A stretch of 64,000 nucleotides of DNA from Halieaceae bacterium UBA5044 (GTDB lineage Bacteria > Pseudomonadota > Gammaproteobacteria > Pseudomonadales > Halieaceae). The stretch covers positions 403,481-467,480 of the forward strand of contig DIBU01000001.1 of NCBI GenBank assembly GCA_002416125.1, in the 5' to 3' direction. Positions within the stretch are counted from its first letter, which is position 1, and each line of letters begins with the position of its first letter. Under the pieces are notes generated by a model. That model did not search any database. It was not told the DNA's origin and was given only the letters and a program-made list of their open reading frames with translations. Positions 17,491-25,703 of the stretch are shown here, in pieces. Position numbers and translations under genes: made by a program.

Positions 17491-18242
17491 TACTCCGCGT
17501 CTGCCGGGGCTGCGCCGCGCCGTTTGATCAGGCGCCCGAACACAATGCCCAGTTCGAACAGGCACCACATGGGTACCGCCAGCAGCGCCTGTGAGATCAC
17601 GTCGGGCGGGGTGAGCAGCATGCCGAAGACGAAGCAGCCGACGATGACGTAGGGCCTTTTGCGCGCGAGATCCTCGGGTGTGGTGATCCCGGCGGCGATC
17701 ATGATTACCACCGCGATGGGGATCTCAAAGGAGATACCGAAGGCGAAGAACAGCTTGAGCACAAAGTTCAGGTAGCTGTTGATGTCGGTCATGATGGCGA
17801 TATCTTCGGGGCCCACGCTGGTAAAGAAGCCGAACACCAGCGGAAACACCACGTAGTAGGCGAAGGCTGCGCCGGCGTAGAACAGCACCACGCTGGAGGC
17901 CAGCAGGGGTATCGCAAGGCGCTTTTCATGCCGGTACATCCCGGGTGCGATGAAGCTCCAGGCCTGGTAGAGCACATAGGGAATGGCGATGAACACTGCG
18001 GCGACCAGGGTGAGCTTGAACGGCGTCAGGAACGGCGAGGCGACATCCGTGGCGATCATCGACGTGCCCGCTGGCAGCAGCGCGCGCAGCGGCTCGGAGA
18101 CAAAGCTGTAGATCTCGTTGGCGAAGGGAAACAGGCCGATGAACACAATCAACACGGCGAGCAGCGCGCGCAGGAGCCGGTCGCGCAGCTCGGTGAGGTG
18201 TGCCACCAGGGGCAGGGGCTGGTCTTCGCTGTCGTCGCTCAT
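17490..18242 (-). CDS. tatC: Twin-arginine translocase subunit TatC
   Basis: A 250-residue six-span membrane protein that recognises twin-arginine signal peptides. It starts with the conserved LPLVAHLTELRDRLLRALLAV and contains SFIAPGMYRHEKR and FGISFEIPIAVVIM, typical TatC stretches. It overlaps tatB by 4 bases. Normal family length. Confidence 0.96.
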   Translation of the reverse strand: MSDDSEDQPLPLVAHLTELRDRLLRALLAVLIVFIGLFPFANEIYSFVSEPLRALLPAGTSMIATDVASPFLTPFKLTLVAAVFIAIPYVLYQAWSFIAPGMYRHEKRLAIPLLASSVVLFYAGAAFAYYVVFPLVFGFFTSVGPEDIAIMTDINSYLNFVLKLFFAFGISFEIPIAVVIMIAAGITTPEDLARKRPYVIVGCFVFGMLLTPPDVISQALLAVPMWCLFELGIVFGRLIKRRGAAPADAE

Positions 18243-18634
18243 TGCCCCGAGGGCTCCTTGTCGGGGCTGACCTGTCCGGGGCTTGCCCGCCCGGGGCTCG
18301 CCCGCCCGGGGCTCACCTGCCCGGGGCCAGCTGCCCCCGAACCCTCTGTGGGCGTGGGCGCTGCTGCGCTGTCGTTCCCGCTGGCCGCCTTCAGGGCATC
18401 GCCGGCCTGCTGTGCATCGCGCTTCAGGTCGCTACCGGTTTTGCGCAGCTCCTGCATGATGGCGTCGTTGTGCAGTTCCTGCTCTACTTCGCTGCGGATC
18501 TGATTGAAGCCGCGGCGGATCTGCGCCAACCAGGCGCTCACGGTACGGATTGTCGAGGGCAGCCGCTCTGGCCCGATGACCAACAGCCCGACCACTCCGA
18601 TAAGCAGTAGCTCGGCAAACCCGATATCAAACAT
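18239..18634 (-). CDS. tatB: Sec-independent translocase protein TatB
   Basis: 131 residues: one N-terminal membrane helix with MFDIGFAELLLIGVVGLLVIGPERLP, an amphipathic helix, then a long low-complexity tail. The tail ends in near-perfect five-residue repeats of SPGRA/SPGQV type encoded by four 15-base tandem repeats (18263-18322). It pairs with TatC to form the receptor complex. The tail lies outside the conserved part. Confidence 0.95.
   Translation of the reverse strand: MFDIGFAELLLIGVVGLLVIGPERLPSTIRTVSAWLAQIRRGFNQIRSEVEQELHNDAIMQELRKTGSDLKRDAQQAGDALKAASGNDSAAAPTPTEGSGAAGPGQVSPGRASPGRASPGQVSPDKEPSGQ
18263..18322 (-). repeat. Four tandem 15-bp repeats in the tatB 3' end
   Basis: Plus-strand units of the form GGGGCTNRCCYGYCC at 18263, 18278, 18293 and 18308, followed by a partial fifth. 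They are in frame with tatB and encode repeats of Ser-Pro-Gly-(Arg/Gln)-(Ala/Val). Confidence 0.95.
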
Positions 18635-18643
18635 GGCGGCGTG

Positions 18644-18862
18644 TCACGACTTGCTGTTGTCGCTCCGTGCTTCGCCGCTGGTGTCGTCCTTGGCTTCCGC
18701 CTCCGCCTTGCTGCTGTCATCATCCTGGATGCTTTTGCGGAAGCCCTTCACGGCGCTGCCGAGGTCGCTGCCCAGGGTGCGCAGGCGCTTGGTGCCGAAC
18801 AACATGATGACAATGGCGAGAATGATCAACAATTGCCAGATACTGATGCCACCGATACCCAT
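18644..18862 (-). CDS. tatA: Sec-independent translocase protein TatA
   Basis: 72 residues: a single N-terminal membrane helix (IWQLLIILAIVIMLFGTKRL), the FGTKRL hinge, an amphipathic helix (LGSDLGSAVKGFRKSI) and a charged tail. It forms the variable-size pore of the Tat system. First of the tatA-tatB-tatC cluster, 9 bases before tatB. Confidence 0.96.
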   Translation of the reverse strand: MGIGGISIWQLLIILAIVIMLFGTKRLRTLGSDLGSAVKGFRKSIQDDDSSKAEAEAKDDTSGEARSDNSKS

Positions 18863-18895
18863 GTGTGTCTCCGTTGTGTAGTGGTGATCCCGCGG

Positions 18896-19216
18896 TCAGC
18901 CGCGAGAGGCCTTTTCGTCCAGCCCGGACACGCCGAAGCGCTCTGCCAGGCAATCCAGCACCGCGCTGGAGTCCAGCTCCAGGTGGGAGAGCATGACCAG
19001 GGTATGAAACCAGAGGTCAGCCACTTCGCCCACCAGCTCCGCGCGGTTCTCCCCCGCATCCTTGGCAGCAATAATGACCTCGGTCGCTTCTTCCCCGACC
19101 TTCTCCAGAATCTTGTTCAGACCCCGGTGATGCAGGCTGGCCACGTAGGAACTCTCCGGGCTTGCTGTGCGGCGCGCGGCGAGTATCGCGTCCAATTGTT
19201 GCAGAACATCGTTCAC
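18896..19216 (-). CDS. hisE: Phosphoribosyl-ATP pyrophosphatase
   Basis: 106 residues, second step of histidine synthesis. It shows the MazG-like helical motif GEEATEVIIAAKD followed by EVADLWFHTLVML. It overlaps hisI by 4 bases; the two activities, fused as HisIE in enterics, are separate here. Confidence 0.94.
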   Translation of the reverse strand: MNDVLQQLDAILAARRTASPESSYVASLHHRGLNKILEKVGEEATEVIIAAKDAGENRAELVGEVADLWFHTLVMLSHLELDSSAVLDCLAERFGVSGLDEKASRG

Positions 19217-19629
19217 GGTGTCTTTCCGTACATGGATTCCGGTGATTTCAGCACAGGGTCGGTGGTGTTCCAGTCGTCACCGGTCCAGCGCTGGTAAAAG
19301 CAGTGGCGACGCCCGGTGTGGCAGGCGACGCCACCCACCTGTTCCACGCGCAGCAGCACGGTGTCGCCATCGCAGTCCAGGCGTAGCTCGTGCAGCAGTT
19401 GTACGTTGCCTGAGCTCTCGCCCTTGCGCCACAGCGCCTGGCGCGAGCGCGACCAGTACACGGCGTGGCCGGATTCCACCGTGCGCTGCAGCGCCTCGGC
19501 GTTCATCCAGGCCAGCATCAGCACATCCCCGCTGGCGGCGTCCTGGGCGATCGCGGGCACCAGGCCCTGGTCGTTCCAGTGCACGGCCTGTAGCAGGGCT
19601 GCGGTGTTGTCAGGGGTTACGGTATCCAT
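19213..19629 (-). CDS. hisI: Phosphoribosyl-AMP cyclohydrolase
   Basis: 138 residues, third step of histidine synthesis. It contains DVLMLAWMNAEALQRT and the metal-binding VACHTGRRHCFYQRW with two cysteines, both family hallmarks. Coupled by a 4-base overlap to hisE, and lies next to ubiB as in pseudomonads. Confidence 0.95.
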   Translation of the reverse strand: MDTVTPDNTAALLQAVHWNDQGLVPAIAQDAASGDVLMLAWMNAEALQRTVESGHAVYWSRSRQALWRKGESSGNVQLLHELRLDCDGDTVLLRVEQVGGVACHTGRRHCFYQRWTGDDWNTTDPVLKSPESMYGKTP

Positions 19630-19663
19630 AGCGGGGCATTATGGCACAAGGGCATGACCCCGC

Positions 19664-21331
19664 CTATTCGTCCGCGCTGCGTCCTGGCCAGAGCAGCAGC
19701 AGGGCTCCCGAGAGCAGTAGCCAGCTGGCGGCCGGTACCGTACTGAGGAAGGCCCATCCCCCGGGCAGCGCCAGTACCAGCCCGCTGCCGGCGAGTGCCG
19801 CGGCCGCGACGTGGCGCCGCGACCTCCGGCGCTGTTGTGCGCGCTGCAGGGCCATCTGGCGTTGCTGTTGCTGGCGCTGCTGGCGTGAAAGATCGGGGCC
19901 GCCGGGCCTGCGTTGCAGGTTGTCGAGCACGGCATCCGGCACCTGCGGCAGCTGCTCCAGCCAGGAGGGAAAATGTCGCTGCAGGCGCCGCAGCATGGAC
20001 TGCGGCGAATAGCGCTCCTGCACCCAGCGCTCGAGGAAGGGCTGCGCGGTGTCCCATAAATTGAGCTGCGGGTAGAGCTGGCGACCCAGGCCCTCGATGT
20101 TGAGGAGGGTCTTCTGCAGCAGAACCAGCGCAGGCTGCACTTCCATGTCGAAGCGCCGCGCCGTGCTGAACAGGTAAATCAGCAGCTGGCCGAAGGAAAT
20201 GTCGCTGATGGGCCGTTCAAAAACGGGTTCGCAGACCGCGCGCATGGCGGACTCGAAATCCTGCACGCGGGTGTCCGGGGGAATCCAGCCGCACTCCACG
20301 TGCAGTTCGGCGACCGCGCGGTAGTCGCGCTGGAACACCGCCAGCAGGTTGCGCGCCAGGTAATACTGGTCAGCGTCGCTGAGGCTGCCTACGATCGCGC
20401 AATCCACGGCGATGTAGCGCGGGTTGGCGGGGTCGGTGGCGTTGACGAAGATATTGCCCGGGTGCATGTCGGCGTGGAAAAAGTTGTCGCGGAATACCTG
20501 CGTAAAGAAGATTTCCACACCGCGTTCGGCGAGCAGCTTGAGGTCGGTGCCGCGTGCCTCGAGGGCGGCCATATCCGTCACCGGAATGCCGCTGATACGC
20601 TCCGCCACCATCACGTTGCTGCGCGTATAGTCCCAATATACCTGGGGTACGTAGACCAGGTCGCTGCCCTCGAAGTTGCGCCGCAGCTGGGAGGCGTTGG
20701 CCGCCTCGCGGCGTAAATCCAGCTCGTCGAGAATAGTCAGCTCGTAGTCCGCCACCACCTCCACCGGGCGCAGCCTGCGACCATCGGGCAGGTAGCGCTG
20801 CACCAGCCGCGCGAGGGTATAGAGCAGTGCGAGGTCCTGGCGTATTACCGGCTCGATGTCCGGGCGCAGCACCTTGACCACGACCTCTTCCCCGCTGTGC
20901 AGCGTTGCACCGTGCACCTGCGCTACCGAGGCCGACGCTATGGGTATGGACTCGAATCGCGCAAACAGGGTGCTCACCGGCTCCCCGAGGGCAGACTCGA
21001 TAATCCCCGCTGCCAGGGTTTCGTCGAAGGGGGGCACCTTGTCCTGCAGTCGCGCGAGCTCGTCGGCGATGTCGGCGGGCAGCAGGTCGCGTCGCGTCGA
21101 CAGGAGTTGACCGAACTTGATGAAGACCGGGCCCAGTGCCTCCAGCGCGCGGCGCAGCCGCTCTCCCCGACTCATGCCGGGCTGGCTGTTGCGCCAGGGC
21201 GACAGGCGCAGCAGCAGCCGCAGGGCCGCGGGCAGTGTTTCGGGCGCGACAAACTCCTGCAGCCGGTAGCGCCCCGCCACGCGCAGGATCAGCAGCAGCC
21301 GCCGACTGCGGGAAAACAGTCCGGCGCTCAC
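19664..21331 (-). CDS. ubiB: Ubiquinone biosynthesis kinase-like protein UbiB
   Basis: A 555-residue ABC1/ADCK family protein. The family KxGQ motif appears as FIKFGQLLSTRRDLLP, followed by the atypical kinase core and the HADMHPGNIFV loop. Two hydrophobic segments at the extreme C-terminus anchor it in the membrane. It acts as an ATPase supporting coenzyme Q synthesis. GTG start at 21331 overlaps the ubiJ stop by 4 bases (GTGA). Confidence 0.95.
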   Translation of the reverse strand: MSAGLFSRSRRLLLILRVAGRYRLQEFVAPETLPAALRLLLRLSPWRNSQPGMSRGERLRRALEALGPVFIKFGQLLSTRRDLLPADIADELARLQDKVPPFDETLAAGIIESALGEPVSTLFARFESIPIASASVAQVHGATLHSGEEVVVKVLRPDIEPVIRQDLALLYTLARLVQRYLPDGRRLRPVEVVADYELTILDELDLRREAANASQLRRNFEGSDLVYVPQVYWDYTRSNVMVAERISGIPVTDMAALEARGTDLKLLAERGVEIFFTQVFRDNFFHADMHPGNIFVNATDPANPRYIAVDCAIVGSLSDADQYYLARNLLAVFQRDYRAVAELHVECGWIPPDTRVQDFESAMRAVCEPVFERPISDISFGQLLIYLFSTARRFDMEVQPALVLLQKTLLNIEGLGRQLYPQLNLWDTAQPFLERWVQERYSPQSMLRRLQRHFPSWLEQLPQVPDAVLDNLQRRPGGPDLSRQQRQQQQRQMALQRAQQRRRSRRHVAAAALAGSGLVLALPGGWAFLSTVPAASWLLLSGALLLLWPGRSADE

Positions 21332-21972
21332 TGCCCGGCGCTCCGGATGCGCTTGCGCAGCCGTTCCAGCCGCGACTGCAACCGCTCCACGCGTTGCTGC
21401 AGGGCTTGCACGTCGCCGTAGAAGTCCTCGACTTCCAGGCGCGGTGGTGTCAGGCGCGCCTCCTCATGGATGAACTCCTCGAGCTGCCGCAGCAGGCTGC
21501 TCGACGCGGCCGTCCCGGCACTGAAACCGGCGCGCAGGAACTGCGCAAGCTGATGGCCAGCGACGTCCCCGAGCACGTTCACCAGCGGCGCTTCCCAGTC
21601 CAGGTCGAGGCGCCCGATGATGCCCTGCAGTTCGATCAGTGGCGCGCTGTCGCCCTGCAGCACCAGGTTGCCGTTGATCAGTGTGGCTGCCGGGTCGCTG
21701 GCGCCCGCCAGCTGGGCAAAATCGGCGGCGCTGCCGCGCACGCGCGTGGTCACCGGGCCATCGTAATAGCCGAGTAACCGGGTGCGTTCCGCGCCCGGTT
21801 GCAGGTACACGTGAACAACGGGCGAGGTGCACTCGATGGCGAAGGTGCGTCCGGCCAGCCCGGCCAGTTGCCGCTGGCCAGCCGGGTCCAGCGCCAGGGC
21901 GCGATTGAGTGCCGCCTCCAGCGCAGCCAGTGCCGCTGTGGTCAGCGTCGGGTCGAGGCCGGCGGGGGCCAT
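21328..21972 (-). CDS. ubiJ: Ubiquinone biosynthesis accessory factor UbiJ
   Basis: 214 residues with an SCP2-like lipid-binding domain (about 15-115) and a C-terminal helical, coiled-coil-prone region rich in Leu, Arg and Glu (ALQQRVERLQSRLERLRKRI). It scaffolds the soluble Ubi complex. Its ATG lies 1 base after the ubiE stop; the frame is open further upstream only as a shadow of ubiE. Order ubiE-ubiJ-ubiB is the standard one. Confidence 0.9.
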   Translation of the reverse strand: MAPAGLDPTLTTAALAALEAALNRALALDPAGQRQLAGLAGRTFAIECTSPVVHVYLQPGAERTRLLGYYDGPVTTRVRGSAADFAQLAGASDPAATLINGNLVLQGDSAPLIELQGIIGRLDLDWEAPLVNVLGDVAGHQLAQFLRAGFSAGTAASSSLLRQLEEFIHEEARLTPPRLEVEDFYGDVQALQQRVERLQSRLERLRKRIRSAGQ

Positions 21973-21973
21973 G

Positions 21974-22723
21974 TCAGGCCTTGAAGCCCCGATGCAGGGC
22001 GACAACGCCGCCGGTGAGGTTGTGGTATTCGCAGTTGACGAAGCCCGCATCCTCCAGCATGCCCAGCAGTGTGTCCTGATCGGGGTGCATACGGATGGAT
22101 TCTGCCAGGTACTGGTAGCTGTCGCTGTCCCCCGCGACCAGCCTGCCCATGAACGGCAGCACGCGGAAGGAGTAGCCGTCGTAGGCTTTTTCCAGCAGTG
22201 GGTTGACCGGCTTGGAGAATTCCAGCACCAGCAGCCGCCCCCCGGGCTTGAGCACGCGCAGCATGGAGCGCAGGGCGAGGGCCTTGTCGGTGACGTTGCG
22301 CAGGCCGAAGGCGATACTGACGCAGTCGAAGCTGTCGTCGGGGAAAGGCAGGTACTGCGCATCGGCCTGTACGAACTCGAGGTTGCCCTGGTAGCCGTGG
22401 TCCAGCAGTTTGTCGCGGCCCACGTTGAGCATGGATTCGTTGATGTCTGCCAGCACCACGCGACCCGTGGGTCCGACGATGTCAGCGAACTTTGCGGCCA
22501 GGTCACCCGTGCCGCCGGCAATATCCAGCACCGACTGGCCGGTGCGCACGGCACTGAGTTCGATGGTGAAGCGCTTCCATATCCGGTGTATGCCGCCGGA
22601 CATGAGGTCATTCATCAGGTCATAGCGCCCCGCCACCGAATGAAAGACATTGGCCACGAGGCCGGCCTTGGCGTCCTCATCGACTTCCCGGTAACCGAAA
22701 TGGGTGGTGCGTTTATCGCTCAT
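21974..22723 (-). CDS. ubiE: Ubiquinone/menaquinone C-methyltransferase UbiE
   Basis: 249 residues, SAM-dependent C-methylation of the quinone ring. It has the N-terminal THFGYREV and NDLMSGGIHRIWKR, the SAM motif VLDIAGGTGDLA, and the late motif FRVLPFMGRLVAGD. First gene of the ubiE-ubiJ-ubiB run. Confidence 0.96.
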   Translation of the reverse strand: MSDKRTTHFGYREVDEDAKAGLVANVFHSVAGRYDLMNDLMSGGIHRIWKRFTIELSAVRTGQSVLDIAGGTGDLAAKFADIVGPTGRVVLADINESMLNVGRDKLLDHGYQGNLEFVQADAQYLPFPDDSFDCVSIAFGLRNVTDKALALRSMLRVLKPGGRLLVLEFSKPVNPLLEKAYDGYSFRVLPFMGRLVAGDSDSYQYLAESIRMHPDQDTLLGMLEDAGFVNCEYHNLTGGVVALHRGFKA

Positions 22724-22780
22724 GCGGCCTCCGCCGTCCTGTAACAGGGCCGTTATTGTAGCGCGATGTGGCTCCCGCGG

Positions 22781-23173
22781 TCAGGGCTGGAACTGGATGA
22801 CCTGCACCTGGGGATCACGTGTGGCACCGGCCGCCGACATGCGGTCGAGGTAGTCCTGCCAGAGCGCTTCCCGCTGCGTGCACAGCTGATAGAGGTAATC
22901 CCAGGCATAGAGCCCGGTGTCGTGCCCGTCATCGAATACCAGTTGCAGTGCATAGTGCCCCACAGGCCGGATGTCGGTGATGGCGACGTGCATCTTGCCG
23001 GTTTGCAGCACCTCCTGCCCCGGGCCGTGCCCCTTCACCTCGGCCGAGGGGGAGTAGACGCGCAGGTACTCACAGGGCAAACGGTAGCTTTCTCCACCGG
23101 CATATGCCAGCTCGAGCTCCCGCGAGGCGCGGTGCAGGTGTATGTCGATGGGGCGCGGTGCTCGTTCGGTCAT
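22781..23173 (-). CDS. DUF971 domain protein (gamma-butyrobetaine hydroxylase-like N-terminal domain)
   Basis: 130 residues, a stand-alone DUF971 domain. It shows IDIHLHRASRELELAYAGGESYRLPCEYLRVYSPSAEV and DIRPVGHYALQLVFDDGHDTGLYAWDYLY, the typical conserved blocks. In pseudomonads the same gene follows hslVU. A role in Fe-S or metal handling has been suggested for such domains; function not established from this sequence. Confidence 0.85.
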   Translation of the reverse strand: MTERAPRPIDIHLHRASRELELAYAGGESYRLPCEYLRVYSPSAEVKGHGPGQEVLQTGKMHVAITDIRPVGHYALQLVFDDGHDTGLYAWDYLYQLCTQREALWQDYLDRMSAAGATRDPQVQVIQFQP

Positions 23174-23188
23174 GGCGTGACTCTCAAC

Positions 23189-24517
23189 TCACAGAATGAA
23201 GCGCGACAGGTCTTCGTCTTCGCTCAGGGCCTGCAGCTGGCTGTTGACGTAGTCGGCGTCGATGGTCAGCGGCTGTTGCTGCAGCCCGGCATCCGCGGCG
23301 CCGAAGGAGGCCTGCTCCAGCAGGCGCTCCATGACGGTATGCAGGCGTCTTGCCCCGATGTTTTCGGTTTTCTCGTTGACCTGCCAGGCGGTCTCCGCAA
23401 TGCGCCGCAAGCCATCTGCGGTGAACTCCACCTCCAGGCCTTCCGTGGCCAGCAGGGCCTGGTACTGTTCGGTGAGTGAAGCGTCAGGCTCGGTGAGGAT
23501 GCGCTCGAAGTCGCTGGCGGTCAGTGACTCCAGTTCCACCCGGATTGGCAGGCGGCCCTGCAATTCAGGGATCAGGTCGGAGGGCTTGGCGAGGTGGAAC
23601 GCGCCCGAGGCGATGAACAGGATATGGTCGGTCTTGATTGTGCCGTGCTTGGTGGTGACGGTAGAGCCCTCGATCAGCGGTAGCAGATCGCGCTGCACGC
23701 CTTCCCGCGAGACATCGGCCCCGGCCGTCTCGCCGCGCTTTGCCACCTTGTCCAGTTCGTCGATGAAGACGATACCATTCTGCTCGGCTTCGCGAATGGC
23801 CCGCTGCTTCAGCTCCTCTTCGTTGACCAGCTTGGCCGCCTCTTCGTCGCACAGGGCCTTCAACGCCGCCTTGACCGGCATGCGGCGGGTCTTGCTCTGC
23901 TGGCGCGAGAGGTTGGAGAACATGCTTTGCAGCTGGTTGGTCATCTCCTCCATGCCCGGGGGCGCCATGATCTCCATGCCAAGCCCGCTGGTCGCCAGGT
24001 TGACCTCCACTTCCTTGTCATCGAGCTCGCCTTCGCGCAGTTTTTTCCGCAGCAGCTGCCGGGTGCCGGCGCCGGCGGTGTTGTCGGCGCTGTCTCCGCG
24101 CGCCGGAGGCAGCAGGATGTCCAGCAGCCGCTCCTCTGCTGCCTCTTCGGCGCGAAACCGCACTCGTTGCATCTCCTGCTCGCGATACAGTTTCACGGCA
24201 ACGTCGGCGAGGTCGCGGATGATCGACTCCACATCGCGGCCGACATAGCCCACCTCGGTAAACTTGGTGGCCTCGACCTTGACGAACGGCGCATTCGCCA
24301 GCTTCGCCAGGCGACGCGCGATTTCGGTCTTGCCCACGCCGGTGGGGCCGATCATGAGAATATTCTTCGGGGTGATTTCGGCGCGCAGCGCATCCGGCAG
24401 CTGCATGCGTCGCCAGCGATTGCGCAGGGCGATCGCCACAGCGCGCTTGGCGTCCTGCTGGCCGATGATGTGCTTGTCCAGTTCGTGGACAATCTCGCGG
24501 GGCGTCATGTTGGACAT
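23189..24517 (-). CDS. hslU: ATP-dependent protease ATPase subunit HslU
   Basis: A 442-residue AAA+ unfoldase of the ClpYQ protease. Walker A GPTGVGKTEIARRLA near 55, Walker B VFIDELDKVAKR near 250, an inserted I-domain in between, and a C-terminal tail SEDEDLSRFIL that docks on HslV. Separated from hslV by 9 bases and transcribed after it. Confidence 0.97.
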   Translation of the reverse strand: MSNMTPREIVHELDKHIIGQQDAKRAVAIALRNRWRRMQLPDALRAEITPKNILMIGPTGVGKTEIARRLAKLANAPFVKVEATKFTEVGYVGRDVESIIRDLADVAVKLYREQEMQRVRFRAEEAAEERLLDILLPPARGDSADNTAGAGTRQLLRKKLREGELDDKEVEVNLATSGLGMEIMAPPGMEEMTNQLQSMFSNLSRQQSKTRRMPVKAALKALCDEEAAKLVNEEELKQRAIREAEQNGIVFIDELDKVAKRGETAGADVSREGVQRDLLPLIEGSTVTTKHGTIKTDHILFIASGAFHLAKPSDLIPELQGRLPIRVELESLTASDFERILTEPDASLTEQYQALLATEGLEVEFTADGLRRIAETAWQVNEKTENIGARRLHTVMERLLEQASFGAADAGLQQQPLTIDADYVNSQLQALSEDEDLSRFIL

Positions 24518-24526
24518 GCGGGGAGC

Positions 24527-25066
24527 CTAATAGTCGAGTTGTTCGATGGTTTGGTTGTGATTGGTGTAGATGCAGATATCGCCGGCGATATTCAGGCCCT
24601 TCTCCACGATGCTGCGGGCGTCGAGTTCGGTATTGTCCAGCAGTGCGCGGGCGGCGGATTGCGCGAAGGGGCCACCGGAGCCGATGGCAATCAGGTTGTC
24701 CTCGGGCTCGATGACATCGCCGTTGCCGGTGATCACCAGGGAGGTCTCTTTGTCGGCGACCGCCAGCAACGCTTCCAGCCGGCGCAGGGCGCGTTCGGTG
24801 CGCCAGGCCTTGGCCAGTTCCACGGCGGCGCGCACCAGATGCCCCTGGTGCTTGTCCAGCTGGGCTTCAAACAGCTCGAACAGGGTGAAGGCATCCGCCG
24901 TGCCGCCGGCGAAGCCCGCCAGCACCTTGTTCTTGTGCAGGCGGCGCACTTTGCGCGCGTTCCCCTTCATGACGGTATTACCCATCGATACCTGCCCGTC
25001 TCCGCCAATGACAACGCTGTTGCCACGACGCACTGAGAGGATGGTCGTGCCTCGATACTGTTCCAC
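24527..25066 (-). CDS. hslV: ATP-dependent protease proteolytic subunit HslV
   Basis: 179 residues; threonine protease of the HslUV complex. A short propeptide MEQYRG precedes TTILSVRRG, so the active Thr would be residue 7. Contains GGDGQVSMGNTVMKGNARKVRRL and AGFAGGTADAFTLFE. GTG start at 25066 with AGGAGA 6 bases upstream. Preceded by a strong RpoH-type promoter, so heat-inducible. Confidence 0.97.
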   Translation of the reverse strand: MEQYRGTTILSVRRGNSVVIGGDGQVSMGNTVMKGNARKVRRLHKNKVLAGFAGGTADAFTLFELFEAQLDKHQGHLVRAAVELAKAWRTERALRRLEALLAVADKETSLVITGNGDVIEPEDNLIAIGSGGPFAQSAARALLDNTELDARSIVEKGLNIAGDICIYTNHNQTIEQLDY

Positions 25067-25088
25067 GATAAGTCTCCTGTTGCTCCAG

Positions 25089-25116
25089 ATATGGGGAGCC
25101 GTGGCGGGAATTCAAG
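25089..25116 (-). promoter_or_regulatory. Sigma-32 (RpoH) heat-shock promoter for hslVU
   Basis: On the minus strand CTTGAA (25116-25111), 14-base spacer, CCCCATAT (25096-25089). This matches the known RpoH pattern CTTGAA-N13/14-CCCCATNT in every fixed position and lies about 22 bases upstream of the hslV start. Confidence 0.85.
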
Positions 25117-25142
25117 CGCGCCGCCACGGGGCGGCACCGGTG

Positions 25143-25703
25143 CTAGGGACGCCCCCGCTTCAACAGCAGGGTGTCGATGTTCTGCGCGGCCGTTAAGCCA
25201 CGCGCGCGGCTCATCTGTGCGTGGGTGGTGTAGGGCCCGAGATACACCCGGAACCAGCGACCGTTGTCTCCCGTGGATTCCTCCACGCTGGGTTCCAGGC
25301 CGAGCAGTAGCAGCTCCGCGCGTCGCCGGTCAGCATCCTCGCGCTGGCGGAAGGAGCCCGCCTGCAGCACATAGCTCTCCGCGGGCGGCGGGGCCACGTT
25401 GGGCTGTTGCGCCACCTCTGTCGGTTCAACCTCCACGTCGATGGTCTGTTCCGGCAACATGGTATAGAAGTCGAAGCGGGGTTTTGGGGGTGCCTCGGCC
25501 GCGGCGGTTTCCGCTGCTTCTCCCGCGGGCTGTGTGCCCGGCGGCAGTGTGCCCAGGTAGAGCAGCAGGCTGAGAAATACGCCTGTGCCCACCCCGGCAG
25601 CAAACCAGCGCCAGGGGCTTGCGCCGCCACTACTGCGGCTGGCCGCCTGGGGCTTGCGGCGCGCCCCGCTGCGCCCGCCCCGGCCGCCGCTGTCGCGTGC
25701 CAT
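25143..25703 (-). CDS. SPOR domain membrane protein (FtsN-like)
   Basis: 186 residues: basic N-terminus, one membrane helix (about 33-50), Pro/Ala/Glu-rich linker, C-terminal SPOR domain (about 108-182: SYVLQAGSFRQREDADRRRAEL ending in YLGPYTTHAQMSRARG). SPOR domains bind denuded septal peptidoglycan, so a cell-division role is likely. It starts directly after the argS stop (TAA then ATG). Equivalent gene between argS and hslV in pseudomonads. Confidence 0.85.
   Translation of the reverse strand: MARDSGGRGGRSGARRKPQAASRSSGGASPWRWFAAGVGTGVFLSLLLYLGTLPPGTQPAGEAAETAAAEAPPKPRFDFYTMLPEQTIDVEVEPTEVAQQPNVAPPPAESYVLQAGSFRQREDADRRRAELLLLGLEPSVEESTGDNGRWFRVYLGPYTTHAQMSRARGLTAAQNIDTLLLKRGRP

Noticed and set aside
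18263..18322. Possible CRISPR-like array
   Set aside because: 15-bp units without spacers, in frame in tatB; a coding tandem repeat. No CRISPR array was seen in the window.
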